64,000 nucleotides of DNA from Pyxidicoccus sp. MSG2. GTDB lineage: Bacteria; Myxococcota; Myxococcia; Myxococcales; Myxococcaceae. The position numbers were made by a program, and so were the translations under genes. The notes beneath the pieces are model-generated. The model did no database searches, was not told where the DNA came from, and saw nothing but the letters and a program-made list of their open reading frames with translations. Shown in pieces: positions 40,313 to 49,397 of this stretch. The stretch is from the NCBI RefSeq assembly GCF_026626705.1, contig NZ_JAPNKC010000001.1, positions 6,218,001 to 6,282,000 on the forward strand, in the 5' to 3' direction. How positions within the stretch are numbered: the first letter of the stretch is position 1; every line of letters begins with the position of its first letter.

Positions 40313-42295
40313 ATGAAGCCCACCCTCCTGCTCGTCGAAGAACCCGGCCCCGTACGGGAACTGCAGGTGCTGGCGCTGGAGAGTCAGGGGTGGCAGGTGA
40401 CGGCCCTGGCGGACCTCCCGGCGGCCATCACCCTGCTGCACGCCGAGCCAGCGCACGTGCTGATGGTGGCGGCGGGCCTGCTGACGGCGGGTCTGCTGGC
40501 GGCGGGCCCGGTGGGGCAGGAGGCGCTGGGGCGGGCCCTGAAGGTGTCGGGCGCGGTGCCGCGCGTCATGGCCTTCCCCGCCGAGCAGGAGGGGCTGCGG
40601 AACGTGGAGTTGCCGGGGCTCGGCTTCCTCGACCGGCCGCTGTCGCTGGGCGCGCTGGTGGAGTGCGTGCGGCAGGCGCTGCCCCCGGAGGTCCGCGAGG
40701 CCGGGGGCGCGGCGCGGCCCACGGTGCTGGTGGCGGATGACGACCCGGTGTCCCGCAAGCTGCTGCAATTGCACCTGGTGCCGCTGCGCTTCGAGGTCCT
40801 CATGGCCCCCGACGGCGTGACGGCGCTGGAGCTGGCGAGGCGCCGGAGCCCCGACGTGGTGCTGGCGGACGCGCTGATGCCGGGGCTGGACGGCTTCCGG
40901 CTGTGCCTGGCGCTGCGGCAGGACCCGCGGCTGACGCGCGTGCCCGTCATCCTCACGCACACCGTGGTGCCCGACGAGCTGGATTTGCGCATGGCCCACA
41001 ACGTGGGGGCCAACGGCTTCGTGCGGCGCACGCAGGAGGGCGACGAGCTGGTGGGCGCGCTGCTGCACGAGCTGCGCGCGGGGGCCCCCTCGCACGTGGC
41101 CCCGCCCCTGGAGCTGGGCACCGAGGAGCACCTGTACCGGATGGTGCGGCAGCTCGAGCGGCGGGTGGGCCTGCTGGAGCAGGCCGAGCGCAACGCGCGC
41201 GAGGGCGAGGCGCGCTTCCGGCTGGTGGTGAATGGCTCGTATGACGGCATCTGGGACTGGGATTTGCGCCGCCAGACGCTCTACTGGAGCCCGCGCCTGC
41301 TGGAGATGCTGGGCCTGAGGCCGGAGGACTTCGCGGGCACGTACGAGGCCTTCACGGAGCTGATTCACCCGGAGGACCGGCCGGACGTGCTCGCCGCGCT
41401 GGCCGCCCACCTGGAGCGGGGCGCGCCGTACGACGTGTCCTACCGGCTGCGGCACTCCACCGGGGGCTACCGCTCGTGTGTGAGCCGGGGCAAGGCGATG
41501 CGCGACGCGCAGGGCCGGGCGGTGCGCATGGCCGGCATCATCGGCGACGTGACGGAGCAGCTGCGCATGTACCGCGAGACGCAGGAGGCGGTGCGCGCGC
41601 GCGACGAGTTCCTCAGCGTGGCCGCGCACGAGCTGCGCACGCCGCTGGCGGCGCTGCGCCTGCGGGTGCAGGGCGCCCAGGGCGTGCTGCGCGCGGGCGT
41701 GGCGTCCGCGCCCGAGCGGCTGGCGCGGGCGCTGGACTCGGCGGACCGGCAGGTGCAGCGGCTGGCGGACCTGGTGGAGTCGCTGCTGGACGTGTCGCAG
41801 CTCCAGGGCGGAGCGCCGCGGCTGTACCTGGAAGAGGTGGACCTGGCGTCGGTGGTGCGCGAGGTGGTGTCGCGCTCCGAGGAAGCGGCCGCGCGCGTGG
41901 GCTGCCAGCTGGTGGTGCGGCCGCTGGTGCCCACGTCGGGCCGGTGGGACGTGGCGCGGCTGTCCCAGGTGGTGACGCACCTGTTGTCCAACGCGATGAA
42001 GTTCGGGCCCGGCAAGCCGGTGGAGGTGGCGCTGGAGTCCGGGCCGGACACGGCGACGCTGGTGGTGACGGACCACGGCATCGGCATCGCCCCGGGGCGG
42101 GTGGACGGCATCTTCCGGCGCTTCGAGCGCGCGGTGCCGGTGCGCCACTATGGCGGGCTGGGGCTGGGGTTGTACCGGCTGCGCCGAATCGTGGAGGCGC
42201 ACGGCGGCGAGGTGTCGGTGAACAGCACCCCCGGCGAGGGCGCCACCTTCCGCATCCGCCTGCCGCGCGCGGGCCCGCCCGCCGCGCGGGCCTGA
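40313..42295 (+). CDS. Hybrid kinase: pseudo-receiver, receiver, PAS, HisKA, HATPase
   Basis: Soluble protein of 660 aa. N-terminal domain (1-125) resembles a receiver (TLLLVEEPGPVRELQVLALE) but has Glu-Glu in place of Asp-Asp and AAG where the phospho-Asp should be, so it is degenerate. The second receiver (about 138-255) is intact: VLVADDDPVSRK, Asp186 in VVLADALMPGLDGF, although the Lys region reads GFVRRTQEG, so the conserved Lys seems replaced. A PAS domain (about 300-418), HisKA His439 in FLSVAAHELRTPLAA and a HATPase with LLSNAMKFGPG and GLGLGLYRLRRIVEAHGG follow. ATG 40313 sits just before the first strand. No cognate regulator is adjacent. Confidence 0.87.
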   Translation: MKPTLLLVEEPGPVRELQVLALESQGWQVTALADLPAAITLLHAEPAHVLMVAAGLLTAGLLAAGPVGQEALGRALKVSGAVPRVMAFPAEQEGLRNVELPGLGFLDRPLSLGALVECVRQALPPEVREAGGAARPTVLVADDDPVSRKLLQLHLVPLRFEVLMAPDGVTALELARRRSPDVVLADALMPGLDGFRLCLALRQDPRLTRVPVILTHTVVPDELDLRMAHNVGANGFVRRTQEGDELVGALLHELRAGAPSHVAPPLELGTEEHLYRMVRQLERRVGLLEQAERNAREGEARFRLVVNGSYDGIWDWDLRRQTLYWSPRLLEMLGLRPEDFAGTYEAFTELIHPEDRPDVLAALAAHLERGAPYDVSYRLRHSTGGYRSCVSRGKAMRDAQGRAVRMAGIIGDVTEQLRMYRETQEAVRARDEFLSVAAHELRTPLAALRLRVQGAQGVLRAGVASAPERLARALDSADRQVQRLADLVESLLDVSQLQGGAPRLYLEEVDLASVVREVVSRSEEAAARVGCQLVVRPLVPTSGRWDVARLSQVVTHLLSNAMKFGPGKPVEVALESGPDTATLVVTDHGIGIAPGRVDGIFRRFERAVPVRHYGGLGLGLYRLRRIVEAHGGEVSVNSTPGEGATFRIRLPRAGPPAARA

Positions 42296-42310
42296 GGCGG
42301 GCCCTTCGCG

Positions 42311-43804
42311 TCAGAGCGAGTCGAGGAAGGCGAGCAGCGCGTCGCGCTCCGCCTGCGTCAGGTGGTGCACGGCCTCGCGCGCGCCTTGGGCCTCGCCGCC
42401 GTGCCAGAGAATGGCCTCCAGGGGCGAGCGCGCCCGGCCGTCGTGCAGCAGGCGGGTGTGCCCGCTCACCGCGCGCGTGCGGCCCAGGCCCCACAGGGGC
42501 GGCGTGCGCCACTCGCGGCCGGTGGCGAGGAAGTCCTCGCGCCCGTCCGCCAGGGCGTCGCCCAAATCGTGCAGCAGCCCGTCCGAATAGGGCCAGATGC
42601 GCTGGCCGGACAGCTCCGGGTAGCCGGCCAGCGTGCTGGTGGTGAGCGATGGGCGGTGGCAGCGCGCGCAGCCCACGCGGTGGAAGACGGCCTTGCCCGC
42701 CAGCACCTGGGGCGCGTCCACGTGCTCGCGCGCCGGCACCGCCAGCGTGTGCGTGTAGAAGTCCAGCGCACGGGCCTGTCGCTCGCTCACCTCCGGCGTG
42801 CCGCCGCCCGGCGCGGCCCGGCACGCGGCCTGGGCCTGGGTGCAGCCCTCGTCCGCGAGTAGCGGTGAGGTGAGCCCCAGGTCGCCCAGCAGCGCGCCCG
42901 CGTTCTGGTGCTCCAGGTCCGGCTGGTTGGCCTTCCACCCGAAGCGCCCCAGCACCGCGCGGCCCTCACGCCGGCTCCAGACACGGTTGGGCCGGCCGGA
43001 GACGCCGTCGCCATTGGCGTCGTCCGGGTCCGCCCACTCCAGCCACGTCGCCTCGGGCACCGCCGCCAGCAGGCCCAGGCCCGGCAGCGGCTGCGCCACC
43101 CGCGCCGAGGTGCGCGTGTCCGGAGACAGCGGGCCGTGCGCCAAATCCGTGAGGCTCAGCTCCGGCGCGGCGAGCGAGTAGGGCGCTCCGTCCGCGAAGG
43201 TACCGGGGACTTCCGTCCAGCGCAGGCGCGCCTGTCCCTCGGCGGGCACGCCGGGGATGCCGTGGGGCTGGAGCTGGTCCCCGTAGGTGGGCTCCGGAAG
43301 GGGCCCGCCGTGCGCGTCCGCGCCGGGCACCGACAGGCGCACCAGCAGCGTGTCCGCCACCGCGTCCCCTTCGGGAGGACGGCCCCGCCCGTTGCCCAGG
43401 TGGCAGGCGACGCAGGAGACGGAGTGGAACAGCGGGCCCAGCCCGTCCCGCTCCGCCCGCGTGTCGGGCGCGGGCAGCCAGTCCGCCTCGAAGACGGCCT
43501 CGCCCGTGAAGAACTCCGCGCGCCGCGCGAGCGTGAGGTTGGCGGCCGGGCGCTTGAAGGCCGTGGCCGCGCCCGGGGACGGGACGGTGGTGGCGCCGCC
43601 GGGCCACGCTTCGCCCTCCTCCACCACGTCGAAGCGCGGTGGGGGAGGGGGCGGCGGCTCCCCGGGCCCGGCATCGGGAGGGGACTCTCCGGGCCCTGCG
43701 TCGGGAGGCGCAAGGGGCGGCGGTGCGCTGCCCGCGCCGCCGCACGCGCCGAGGCCGAGCGCCCAGAGCAGCGCTCCCAGGGACAGGACGGGACGCTGCT
43801 TCAA
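42311..43804 (-). CDS. Di-heme oxidoreductase (DUF1111/DHOR family) lipoprotein
   Basis: Exported protein of about 497 aa read from TTG 43804, which overlaps the RCC1 gene stop (TTGA) and gives a lipobox ALGLGACGG. A Pro/Asp/Gly linker follows. Two heme-c motifs: CVACH in FHSVSCVACHLGNGRG (with the GRPPEGD that is typical of DUF1111) and CARCH in VGCARCHRPSL. Other family marks are LLVRLSVPG, DANGDGVSGRPN, GRFGWKANQPDLEHQNAGALLGDLGL and TPPLWGLGRT with HDGRARSPLEAILWHGGEA. DUF1111 proteins are peroxidase-related and often sit by imelysin-type iron or copper proteins. Here the co-transcribed upstream gene codes an RCC1 protein instead. The start codon is inferred. Confidence 0.85.
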   Translation of the reverse strand: MKQRPVLSLGALLWALGLGACGGAGSAPPPLAPPDAGPGESPPDAGPGEPPPPPPPRFDVVEEGEAWPGGATTVPSPGAATAFKRPAANLTLARRAEFFTGEAVFEADWLPAPDTRAERDGLGPLFHSVSCVACHLGNGRGRPPEGDAVADTLLVRLSVPGADAHGGPLPEPTYGDQLQPHGIPGVPAEGQARLRWTEVPGTFADGAPYSLAAPELSLTDLAHGPLSPDTRTSARVAQPLPGLGLLAAVPEATWLEWADPDDANGDGVSGRPNRVWSRREGRAVLGRFGWKANQPDLEHQNAGALLGDLGLTSPLLADEGCTQAQAACRAAPGGGTPEVSERQARALDFYTHTLAVPAREHVDAPQVLAGKAVFHRVGCARCHRPSLTTSTLAGYPELSGQRIWPYSDGLLHDLGDALADGREDFLATGREWRTPPLWGLGRTRAVSGHTRLLHDGRARSPLEAILWHGGEAQGAREAVHHLTQAERDALLAFLDSL

Positions 43805-45555
43805 GGCACCGGCACCGAGATGGGATTGGTGTAGGACCACCGGTCGATGACGGCCTCCGGGCCCAGCGAGCCGTTGAGGTTCCACCCCCACCCGTACAGC
43901 GAGCCGTCCCGGCGCAGGGCGAGCACGTGCGTGGCGCCCATGCCCAGGGTGGCGACGGGGCTCACCTCGGTGGAGACGGGCGTGGGCCCGGGCCTGTCTT
44001 CCTTGTCACCGACACACAGTTGCCCGTTGCCGTTCTGCCCCCAGCCCACCAGCGAGCCGTCCGCCCGCCGCGCGAAGCTGAAGTTGCCGTTGGCGTAGAC
44101 GGCGCGCGCGTCGATGAGGTCCTTCACCTTCACCGGCGCCGCGCGCGGCGTGCCCGCCGCGCCCGTGCCGAGCTGCCCGCTGGCGGCCAGGCCCCACGCG
44201 GACACCGTGCCATCCGCGTGCAGCGCGAGCAGGTGGTCTCTGCCGTTGGCGAGGTCCACCACCTGCTCCAGCCCCGGCACCCGCGCCGGCGTGGGGTGCA
44301 CGTCCTGGTCCGTGCTTCCCGCGCCCAGGTTGCCGTAGGTGTTGCGGCCCCAGACCCAGACGGTGCCGTCTCGCTCGAGGGCCGCCGAGTGCTGCGAGCC
44401 TCCCACCAGCTTCACCACGCCCGTCAGCCCCCGCACGGGCACCGGGTAGTCCCGCGACTCGACGGTGCCGTCGCCGAGCTGCCCGTCGGCGTTGTTGCCG
44501 AAGGCGCGCACCGAGCCGTCCTCCAGCAACACCAGGGCGTGCCGGTAGCCGAGCGCCACCGCCACCGCCCCGTCGAGTCCGGGAACGCGCGTGGGCTCGC
44601 GGCGCAGGGTGACGTCCGGGGTGTGCGGCTGGCCCGGCTCGGGAGGCGTGCCGAGGCCGAGCTGGCCGTCCGCGTTCTCTCCCCACGTCCACACGGTGCC
44701 GTCCGAGCGGAGCGCCACCGAGAAGTTCTGGTTGAAGGCGATGGAGGCCACGCCCTCGAGGCCGGGCACCGGCTGGGGCTGCTTCTGGTCCGCCGTCACC
44801 GCCGCGCCCAGGCCCAGCTGCCCGCGGTTGTTGCGGCCCCACGCGTGGATGCGCCCGTCGCGCAGCAGGCCGCTGTGCAGCGCGCCCGCGGACGCGAGGC
44901 CGCCGAAGTGGAAGGACACGGTGCTCTCGCCCACGTTGCCGTGCGCGTCCCGGGCGCGAAGGAGGAGCTGGTTGGCGCCCGGCCGCGGCGTCAGCTCGAA
45001 GGCGAGCGCGCCGGTGTCACCCGTCGCGGGGGGCACCTCGTGCTCCTCGCCGCCGTTGAGCACCCAGGCCACGGACACCACGCCCCGGTCGTCCGTCGCG
45101 CGGGCGTCCACGGACACCCGGCGCACGCCGAGCGCCTGCCCTGCTTCCGGCGACAGCACCTGGACCTGGGGCGCCGTGGTGTCCGGCGTGTGGCGCAGGC
45201 GCAGCGTCCGCGTGTCGCGGCGCCCCGTCGCGTCCTCCGCCTCCAGCAGCACCTCGCTCTCGCCCGCGGGCAGGGTGAGGTCCACGGTGAAGGCGTAGTG
45301 GCCCGGCTGCGTCTGCGTCACGGCGGCGGCGTGCGCGTCACCGCCATCCACCCGCGCCGTCAGCGAGGCCAGCCCACCCGCCGCGCCCACCGTGCCGGAC
45401 AGGCGCACCGAGGGCTCATCGAACGACGCGCCTGCCACCGGTGAGAGCACTTCGATGGCGGGCGGCGCGGGGACACCTGGTGGGACGGTGACGTCCGGAC
45501 CACAGGCGGCAAGCCACAGCGCGAGCAGCGCCGGGACGGGGCGAAGGCACTTCAT
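43801..45555 (-). CDS. RCC1 seven-blade propeller lipoprotein with Ig-like domains
   Basis: Lipoprotein of 584 aa (LWLAAC, Cys18). Two Ig-like or 'bacterial surface' domains (about 30-225; AIEVLSPVAGASFDEPSVRLSGTV, VQVLSPEAGQALGVRRVSVDARATDD) lead to seven RCC1 repeats (about 230-580), each of the kind HALVLLEDGSVRAFGNNADGQLGDG. Seven units suit a closed seven-bladed propeller. In eukaryotes RCC1 binds chromatin; bacterial exported versions are probably binding or enzymatic scaffolds. It is 5' in an operon with the di-heme DUF1111 protein and the two overlap by 4 bp. So they may work as a periplasmic or surface complex. Confidence 0.85.
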   Translation of the reverse strand: MKCLRPVPALLALWLAACGPDVTVPPGVPAPPAIEVLSPVAGASFDEPSVRLSGTVGAAGGLASLTARVDGGDAHAAAVTQTQPGHYAFTVDLTLPAGESEVLLEAEDATGRRDTRTLRLRHTPDTTAPQVQVLSPEAGQALGVRRVSVDARATDDRGVVSVAWVLNGGEEHEVPPATGDTGALAFELTPRPGANQLLLRARDAHGNVGESTVSFHFGGLASAGALHSGLLRDGRIHAWGRNNRGQLGLGAAVTADQKQPQPVPGLEGVASIAFNQNFSVALRSDGTVWTWGENADGQLGLGTPPEPGQPHTPDVTLRREPTRVPGLDGAVAVALGYRHALVLLEDGSVRAFGNNADGQLGDGTVESRDYPVPVRGLTGVVKLVGGSQHSAALERDGTVWVWGRNTYGNLGAGSTDQDVHPTPARVPGLEQVVDLANGRDHLLALHADGTVSAWGLAASGQLGTGAAGTPRAAPVKVKDLIDARAVYANGNFSFARRADGSLVGWGQNGNGQLCVGDKEDRPGPTPVSTEVSPVATLGMGATHVLALRRDGSLYGWGWNLNGSLGPEAVIDRWSYTNPISVPVP

Positions 45556-45749
45556 GAGAGGGACTCCCGAGGGAAATGAGATTGATTTGCAGAATCAAAT
45601 CAGGGGCCGCCTCTTACCTCCCCGGGAGTGGGGCATGCAAGGAGGTGGAGGCCCGCTGTCAGTGATTTCCGCTCGGGAGTGCGGGAATGCAATCCGGTTA
45701 CCGGGGAAGGGAGCCTGGAGGCTCCGCGTGCCCCGGTACCGGGGTGACG

Positions 45750-46241
45750 CTACGCCTTCGGCTTGTCGACGCGGGCGGCGGCGCCGCCCACCTTGATGCG
45801 CTTGGGCTGCACCTCGGGCTTCTTGGGCAGCGTCAGGTGGAGCACGCCGTCCTTCAGGTCCGCGGCGATGTGCTCCGCGTCCACGCCCTCCGGCAGGGTG
45901 AAGGCGCGGCTGAACGAGCCGAAGCTGCGCTCGAAGGCGAAGTAGCGCTCGTTCTCCTCGCGCTTCTCGGACTCACGCTTGCCGCTGACGACCAGGCGGT
46001 CGCCGGTCAGCGAGATGTCCAGGTCCTTCTCCTGCACGCCGGGCAGGTCCGCCTTGAAGACGAACGCGTCCTTCGTCTCCTTCACCTCGAAGGCGGGAAT
46101 GAACGAGGGGCCCGCGCCCCGCCCGCCCAGCAACTGCGTCATCGCCTCCAACGGGTCCCAGTTCATCAATTCCTGCATCTGGGAGAACGGGTCCCGCTCA
46201 CGACGGGGAATGCCGCCTTCGCGACGGGTGATGTCGGCCAT
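45750..46241 (-). CDS. hspA: Small heat shock protein HspA (SP21-like)
   Basis: Alpha-crystallin-type chaperone of 163 aa. The order DPFSQMQELMNWDP, FIPAFEVKETKDAFVFKADLPGV, DISLTGDRLVVSGKRESEKREENERYFAFERSFGSFSRAFTLPEGVD, LKDGVLHLTLPKKPEVQPKRIKV is very close to Stigmatella aurantiaca SP21/HspA, a stress and fruiting-body protein. It holds unfolded proteins in an ATP-independent way. Oligomers probably use the C-terminal PKRIKV (IxI/V-like) motif. An AGGAGGG Shine-Dalgarno precedes ATG 46241. The gene is divergent from the Che operon. No CIRCE element was seen. Confidence 0.92.
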   Translation of the reverse strand: MADITRREGGIPRRERDPFSQMQELMNWDPLEAMTQLLGGRGAGPSFIPAFEVKETKDAFVFKADLPGVQEKDLDISLTGDRLVVSGKRESEKREENERYFAFERSFGSFSRAFTLPEGVDAEHIAADLKDGVLHLTLPKKPEVQPKRIKVGGAAARVDKPKA

Positions 46242-46525
46242 GGGAAGTCCCTCCTGTTTTCCGGTTGGAAGGGCCCGGTGGCGTCACCCCGGCGCCATCG
46301 CGCCCTCAGTGGACCGTAAAGCAGCGCGAGGACGCCGCAAGACTGGGCGCGGGAGGGCGCCAGCCTGCACGTCGGGAGTGGCTCCAGAGGCACTTTCCGT
46401 CCTGGAGCGCAGGTGTACCTGGGTACGATTGTCAGCCACTGGGCGCTGTAAAGGCCGTATGTGCGCCGTTCTCTTTCATCTTCACGGAATCGCTCTAGGG
46501 TCCGCACTCGTTGCCAGGGGAAGCC

Positions 46526-46903
46526 ATGCCAGAGGTGCTCGTCGTCGATGACAGCAAGGTGATGCGCGACATGGTCGTCGCCTGCCTGCGCCCCTATCCG
46601 GGTCTCACCTTCACCCATGCCTCGAGCGGTCTGGAGGCCATCGAGCGCCTGTCGCTCCAGCCGTACGATTTGCTCGTGCTGGACCTGAACATGCCGGACA
46701 TCGGCGGCATCGAGGTGGTCGAGTTCGTGCGCAGCCAGGACCGGCTGCGCAACCTGCCCATCATCATCGTCACCACGCGTGGGGACGAGGCGTCGCGGGC
46801 CCGGGCGCTGGCGGTGGGCGCCAACCGCTTCATGACCAAGCCCTTCACCCCGGACGCCATCCTGGCCGAGGCGCGAGCCCTGCTGGAGGAGAAGCGCGGG
46901 TGA
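46526..46903 (+). CDS. cheY: CheY-like response regulator of the Che7-type operon
   Basis: Receiver of 125 aa; VLVVDDSKVMRDM, Asp53 in LLVLDLNMPDIGG, Thr in IIIVTTRGDEAS and Lys105 in FMTKPFTPDAI, all canonical. ATG 46526 has AGGGGAAG upstream. It is the first gene of an eight-gene cluster, and its stop overlaps the cheA GTG start. In M. xanthus CheY7 is reported to interact with the HEAT-repeat protein Cpc7, whose homolog is encoded five genes down. So this CheY probably acts on a non-motor target. Confidence 0.92.
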   Translation: MPEVLVVDDSKVMRDMVVACLRPYPGLTFTHASSGLEAIERLSLQPYDLLVLDLNMPDIGGIEVVEFVRSQDRLRNLPIIIVTTRGDEASRARALAVGANRFMTKPFTPDAILAEARALLEEKRG

Positions 46904-48954
46904 CCGGCTCCGTGGACCTCGCGGACTTCCTGCCAGCCTACCTGGCGGAAGCCGAGGAACTGCTAGGCGCGGCCCACCGGCACCTGCTCGCCGTGGAGGC
47001 CAGCGTGCGGCGGGGGCTCGCCCACCCGCGCGCCGTGCGCGAGCTGTTCCGCGCGCTGCACACCATCAAGGGCCTGTCCGCCATGGTGGACGTGGAGTCC
47101 ATCGTCTCCATCGCCCACTGGATGGAGACGTCCCTGCGCCACTCGGACCGCGCCGGGGGCCGGCTGCCCGAGTCCAGCGTGGAGCCCCTCATGGAGGGGC
47201 TGCGCGAAATCGAGCAGCGCGTGCGGCAGCTCGCCGCCGGCAGGCCCGTCACCCCCGTGCCCGCGGGACTCCTGGAGCGCCTGGAGGCGCTGGAGTCGGC
47301 CGCGCTGGGGACGGCGCCCGCGAAGCCCGCGCCCGTCGCATTGGATTTGGACGCGGCGCTCTCCGCCCGTCTCTCCGCCGCGGAGCGCGAGCAGCTCACC
47401 GTCGGCGCCGCCGGCAAGCGCGCGGTGCGGCTGGACTTCATCCCGGGCGCCGAGCGCGCCGCCAGCGGCATCACCATCAACAGCGTGCGCGAGCGCGTGG
47501 CGAAGCTGGCGGAGGCGGTCAAGGTCCTGCCCCTGTCCGGCCCCGCGGCGGGCGGCGGCTCGCTCACCTTCGCGCTGCTGCTGCTCACCGACGCGACGGA
47601 CGACGCGCTGCTGGAGGCCGCTGGAGGCCCGCCCGCCACGGTGCGCGCGCTGGCCACGGCGCCCGCCGCACCCGTGGTGCCCGCCGTGCCCGTTGCCGAG
47701 CCCGAGCTGGAGGCGGTGGTGGCGCGGGTGGAGGACGAGCCCGAGGAGCAGCGCCGGGGCGGGGGCACCCTGCGGGTGGAGGTGTCCCGGCTGGACGAGG
47801 CGCTGGAGCGGCTGGCGGCGCTCGTCGTCAACCGCTCGCGGCTCACCCGCGCGGTGGCGGCGCTGACGGCCGCGGGGGCGCCCACGCGCGAGCTCACCGC
47901 CATCCTCCAGGAGAACGGCCGCCAGCTGCGCGACATGCGCGCGGCCATCATCCGCCTTCGCATGGTGAAGGTGGCGGACGTGCTGGAGCGGCTGCCGCTG
48001 CTGGTGCGCGGCCTGCGCCGCAGCACGGGCAAGGCGGTGCGGCTGGAGCTGGAGGTGGGCGACGCGGAGCTGGACAAGGCCGTGGCGGACCGGCTGTTGC
48101 CCGCGCTGGTGCACCTGGTGCGCAACGCGGTGGACCACGCGCTGGAAACGCCAGAGGCGCGCCGCGCGGCCGGCAAGCCCGAGGAGGGGCTGGTGCGCCT
48201 GGCCTGCCACGGCGGCGCCAGCGGGCTGCTCGAGCTGACCGTCACCGACGACGGGCGCGGCGTGGACGCGGAGGCGGTGGCCCGCCGCGCGGGCGTGCCC
48301 GTCCCCGCCACGTCGGACGGGCTCCTGGACGTGCTGTGTCGCCCCGGCTTCTCCACCCGTGACGCCGCCACCTCGACGAGCGGCCGTGGCATGGGCATGG
48401 ACATCGTCCGCCGCATCACCGTGGACCAGCTCGGCGGCGAGCTGCGGCTGGAGACGCGGCCCGGCCAGGGCACCACCTTCCGCATGCGGGTGCCGCTGAC
48501 GATTACGCTGCTGGACGCCTTCGTCTTCGAGTGCGCCGGCCTGCGCTACGCGGTGGCGGTGGGCTCCGTGGAGGAGCTCATCGACGTGGACGCGGCGAGG
48601 CTGACGCGGCCCGCGGGCGCCAGCGGCGTGGTGCTGGTGGAGCGGCGGGGCAGCGCGGTGCCGCTGCTGTCGCTGGAGCGGCTGCTGGAGCGCGGGAGCC
48701 CGGATGGCCAGCGCGGCGGCGTCGGGGCCAAGGCGCTCATCGTGCGCCAGCGCGGCGAGCCGGTGGCCTTCGCGGTCGACCGGCTGCTCGGCCAGCAGGA
48801 AATCGTCCTCCGTCCGCTGGAGGACCCGCTGGTGCGGGTGCCCGGGGTGGCCGGGGCCACGGACCTGGGCGACGGCCAGCCCACGCTGGTGCTGGACCTG
48901 GCGGCGCTGGGCGCTGCCCGGAGTGGCAACGGCAGAAGGGAGCGCGCGACATGA
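46900..48954 (+). CDS. cheA: CheA histidine kinase of the Che7-type operon
   Basis: CheA of 684 aa from a GTG that overlaps the cheY stop (GTGA). HPt domain at 1-110 with phospho-His54 in LFRALHTIKGLSAMVD; a variable region (about 130-270); the dimerisation P3 with VEVSRLDEALERLAALVVNRSRL; a P4 ATPase with LVHLVRNAVDHALETPE and STSGRGMGMDIVRR; and the CheW-like P5 domain at the end (FAVDRLLGQQEIVLRPL). There is no P2 CheY-binding domain of the classical kind visible. It should phosphorylate the CheY and CheB of the cluster. Confidence 0.93.
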   Translation: MTGSVDLADFLPAYLAEAEELLGAAHRHLLAVEASVRRGLAHPRAVRELFRALHTIKGLSAMVDVESIVSIAHWMETSLRHSDRAGGRLPESSVEPLMEGLREIEQRVRQLAAGRPVTPVPAGLLERLEALESAALGTAPAKPAPVALDLDAALSARLSAAEREQLTVGAAGKRAVRLDFIPGAERAASGITINSVRERVAKLAEAVKVLPLSGPAAGGGSLTFALLLLTDATDDALLEAAGGPPATVRALATAPAAPVVPAVPVAEPELEAVVARVEDEPEEQRRGGGTLRVEVSRLDEALERLAALVVNRSRLTRAVAALTAAGAPTRELTAILQENGRQLRDMRAAIIRLRMVKVADVLERLPLLVRGLRRSTGKAVRLELEVGDAELDKAVADRLLPALVHLVRNAVDHALETPEARRAAGKPEEGLVRLACHGGASGLLELTVTDDGRGVDAEAVARRAGVPVPATSDGLLDVLCRPGFSTRDAATSTSGRGMGMDIVRRITVDQLGGELRLETRPGQGTTFRMRVPLTITLLDAFVFECAGLRYAVAVGSVEELIDVDAARLTRPAGASGVVLVERRGSAVPLLSLERLLERGSPDGQRGGVGAKALIVRQRGEPVAFAVDRLLGQQEIVLRPLEDPLVRVPGVAGATDLGDGQPTLVLDLAALGAARSGNGRRERAT

Positions 48955-49397
48955 GCGTGCTGCACGTGGTGTTCAAGGTGGACGGGGCCGAGTACGCGTT
49001 GCCGGCGGCGGACGTGCTGCAGATGGAGAGCTTCACCGGCGCCACGCCGGTGCCGGGCGCTCCGTCTCACGTGGCCGGGCTGGTGCAGGTGCGCGGCCGC
49101 GTCATCCCCGTGGTGGACGCGCGGGTGCGTTTCGGGCTGCCGCCCCTGCAGCGCTCGCTGGACACGCGGGTGGTGGTGGGCCAGCTCGGTAGCCGGACGG
49201 TGGGGTTGCTGGTGGACAGCGCCCGCGAGGTGCTGAAGCTGGATCCAGCGCAGGTCAAGCCGCCCCCTCCGCTGGTTGTCGAGGGAGCGCGCGGGTTCGT
49301 GAAGGCCGTGGCCCAGGTGGGGCCGCGCCTGGTGATGCTCATTGATTTCCCCCGGGTCATCGGGGAGGAGACGCCGGATGGCGACGGACAACGGTAA
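48951..49397 (+). CDS. cheW: CheW coupling protein of the Che7-type operon
   Basis: CheW of 148 aa. ATG overlaps the cheA stop (ATGA). Typical pattern: HVVFKVDGAEYALPAADVLQMESF, VAGLVQVRGRVIPVVDAR, TVGLLVDSAREVLKL and VEGARGFVKAVAQVGPRLVMLIDFPRVI. It links CheA to the receptor encoded next, whose start overlaps the cheW end by 20 bp. Confidence 0.92.
   Translation: MSVLHVVFKVDGAEYALPAADVLQMESFTGATPVPGAPSHVAGLVQVRGRVIPVVDARVRFGLPPLQRSLDTRVVVGQLGSRTVGLLVDSAREVLKLDPAQVKPPPPLVVEGARGFVKAVAQVGPRLVMLIDFPRVIGEETPDGDGQR

Noticed and set aside
46242..46525. CIRCE or sigma-54 promoter for hspA or the Che operon
   Set aside because: I looked for TTAGCACTC-N9-GAGTGCTAA and for GG-N10-GC with correct spacing; a TGGCTCCAGAGGCAC stretch has the GC two bases too early.
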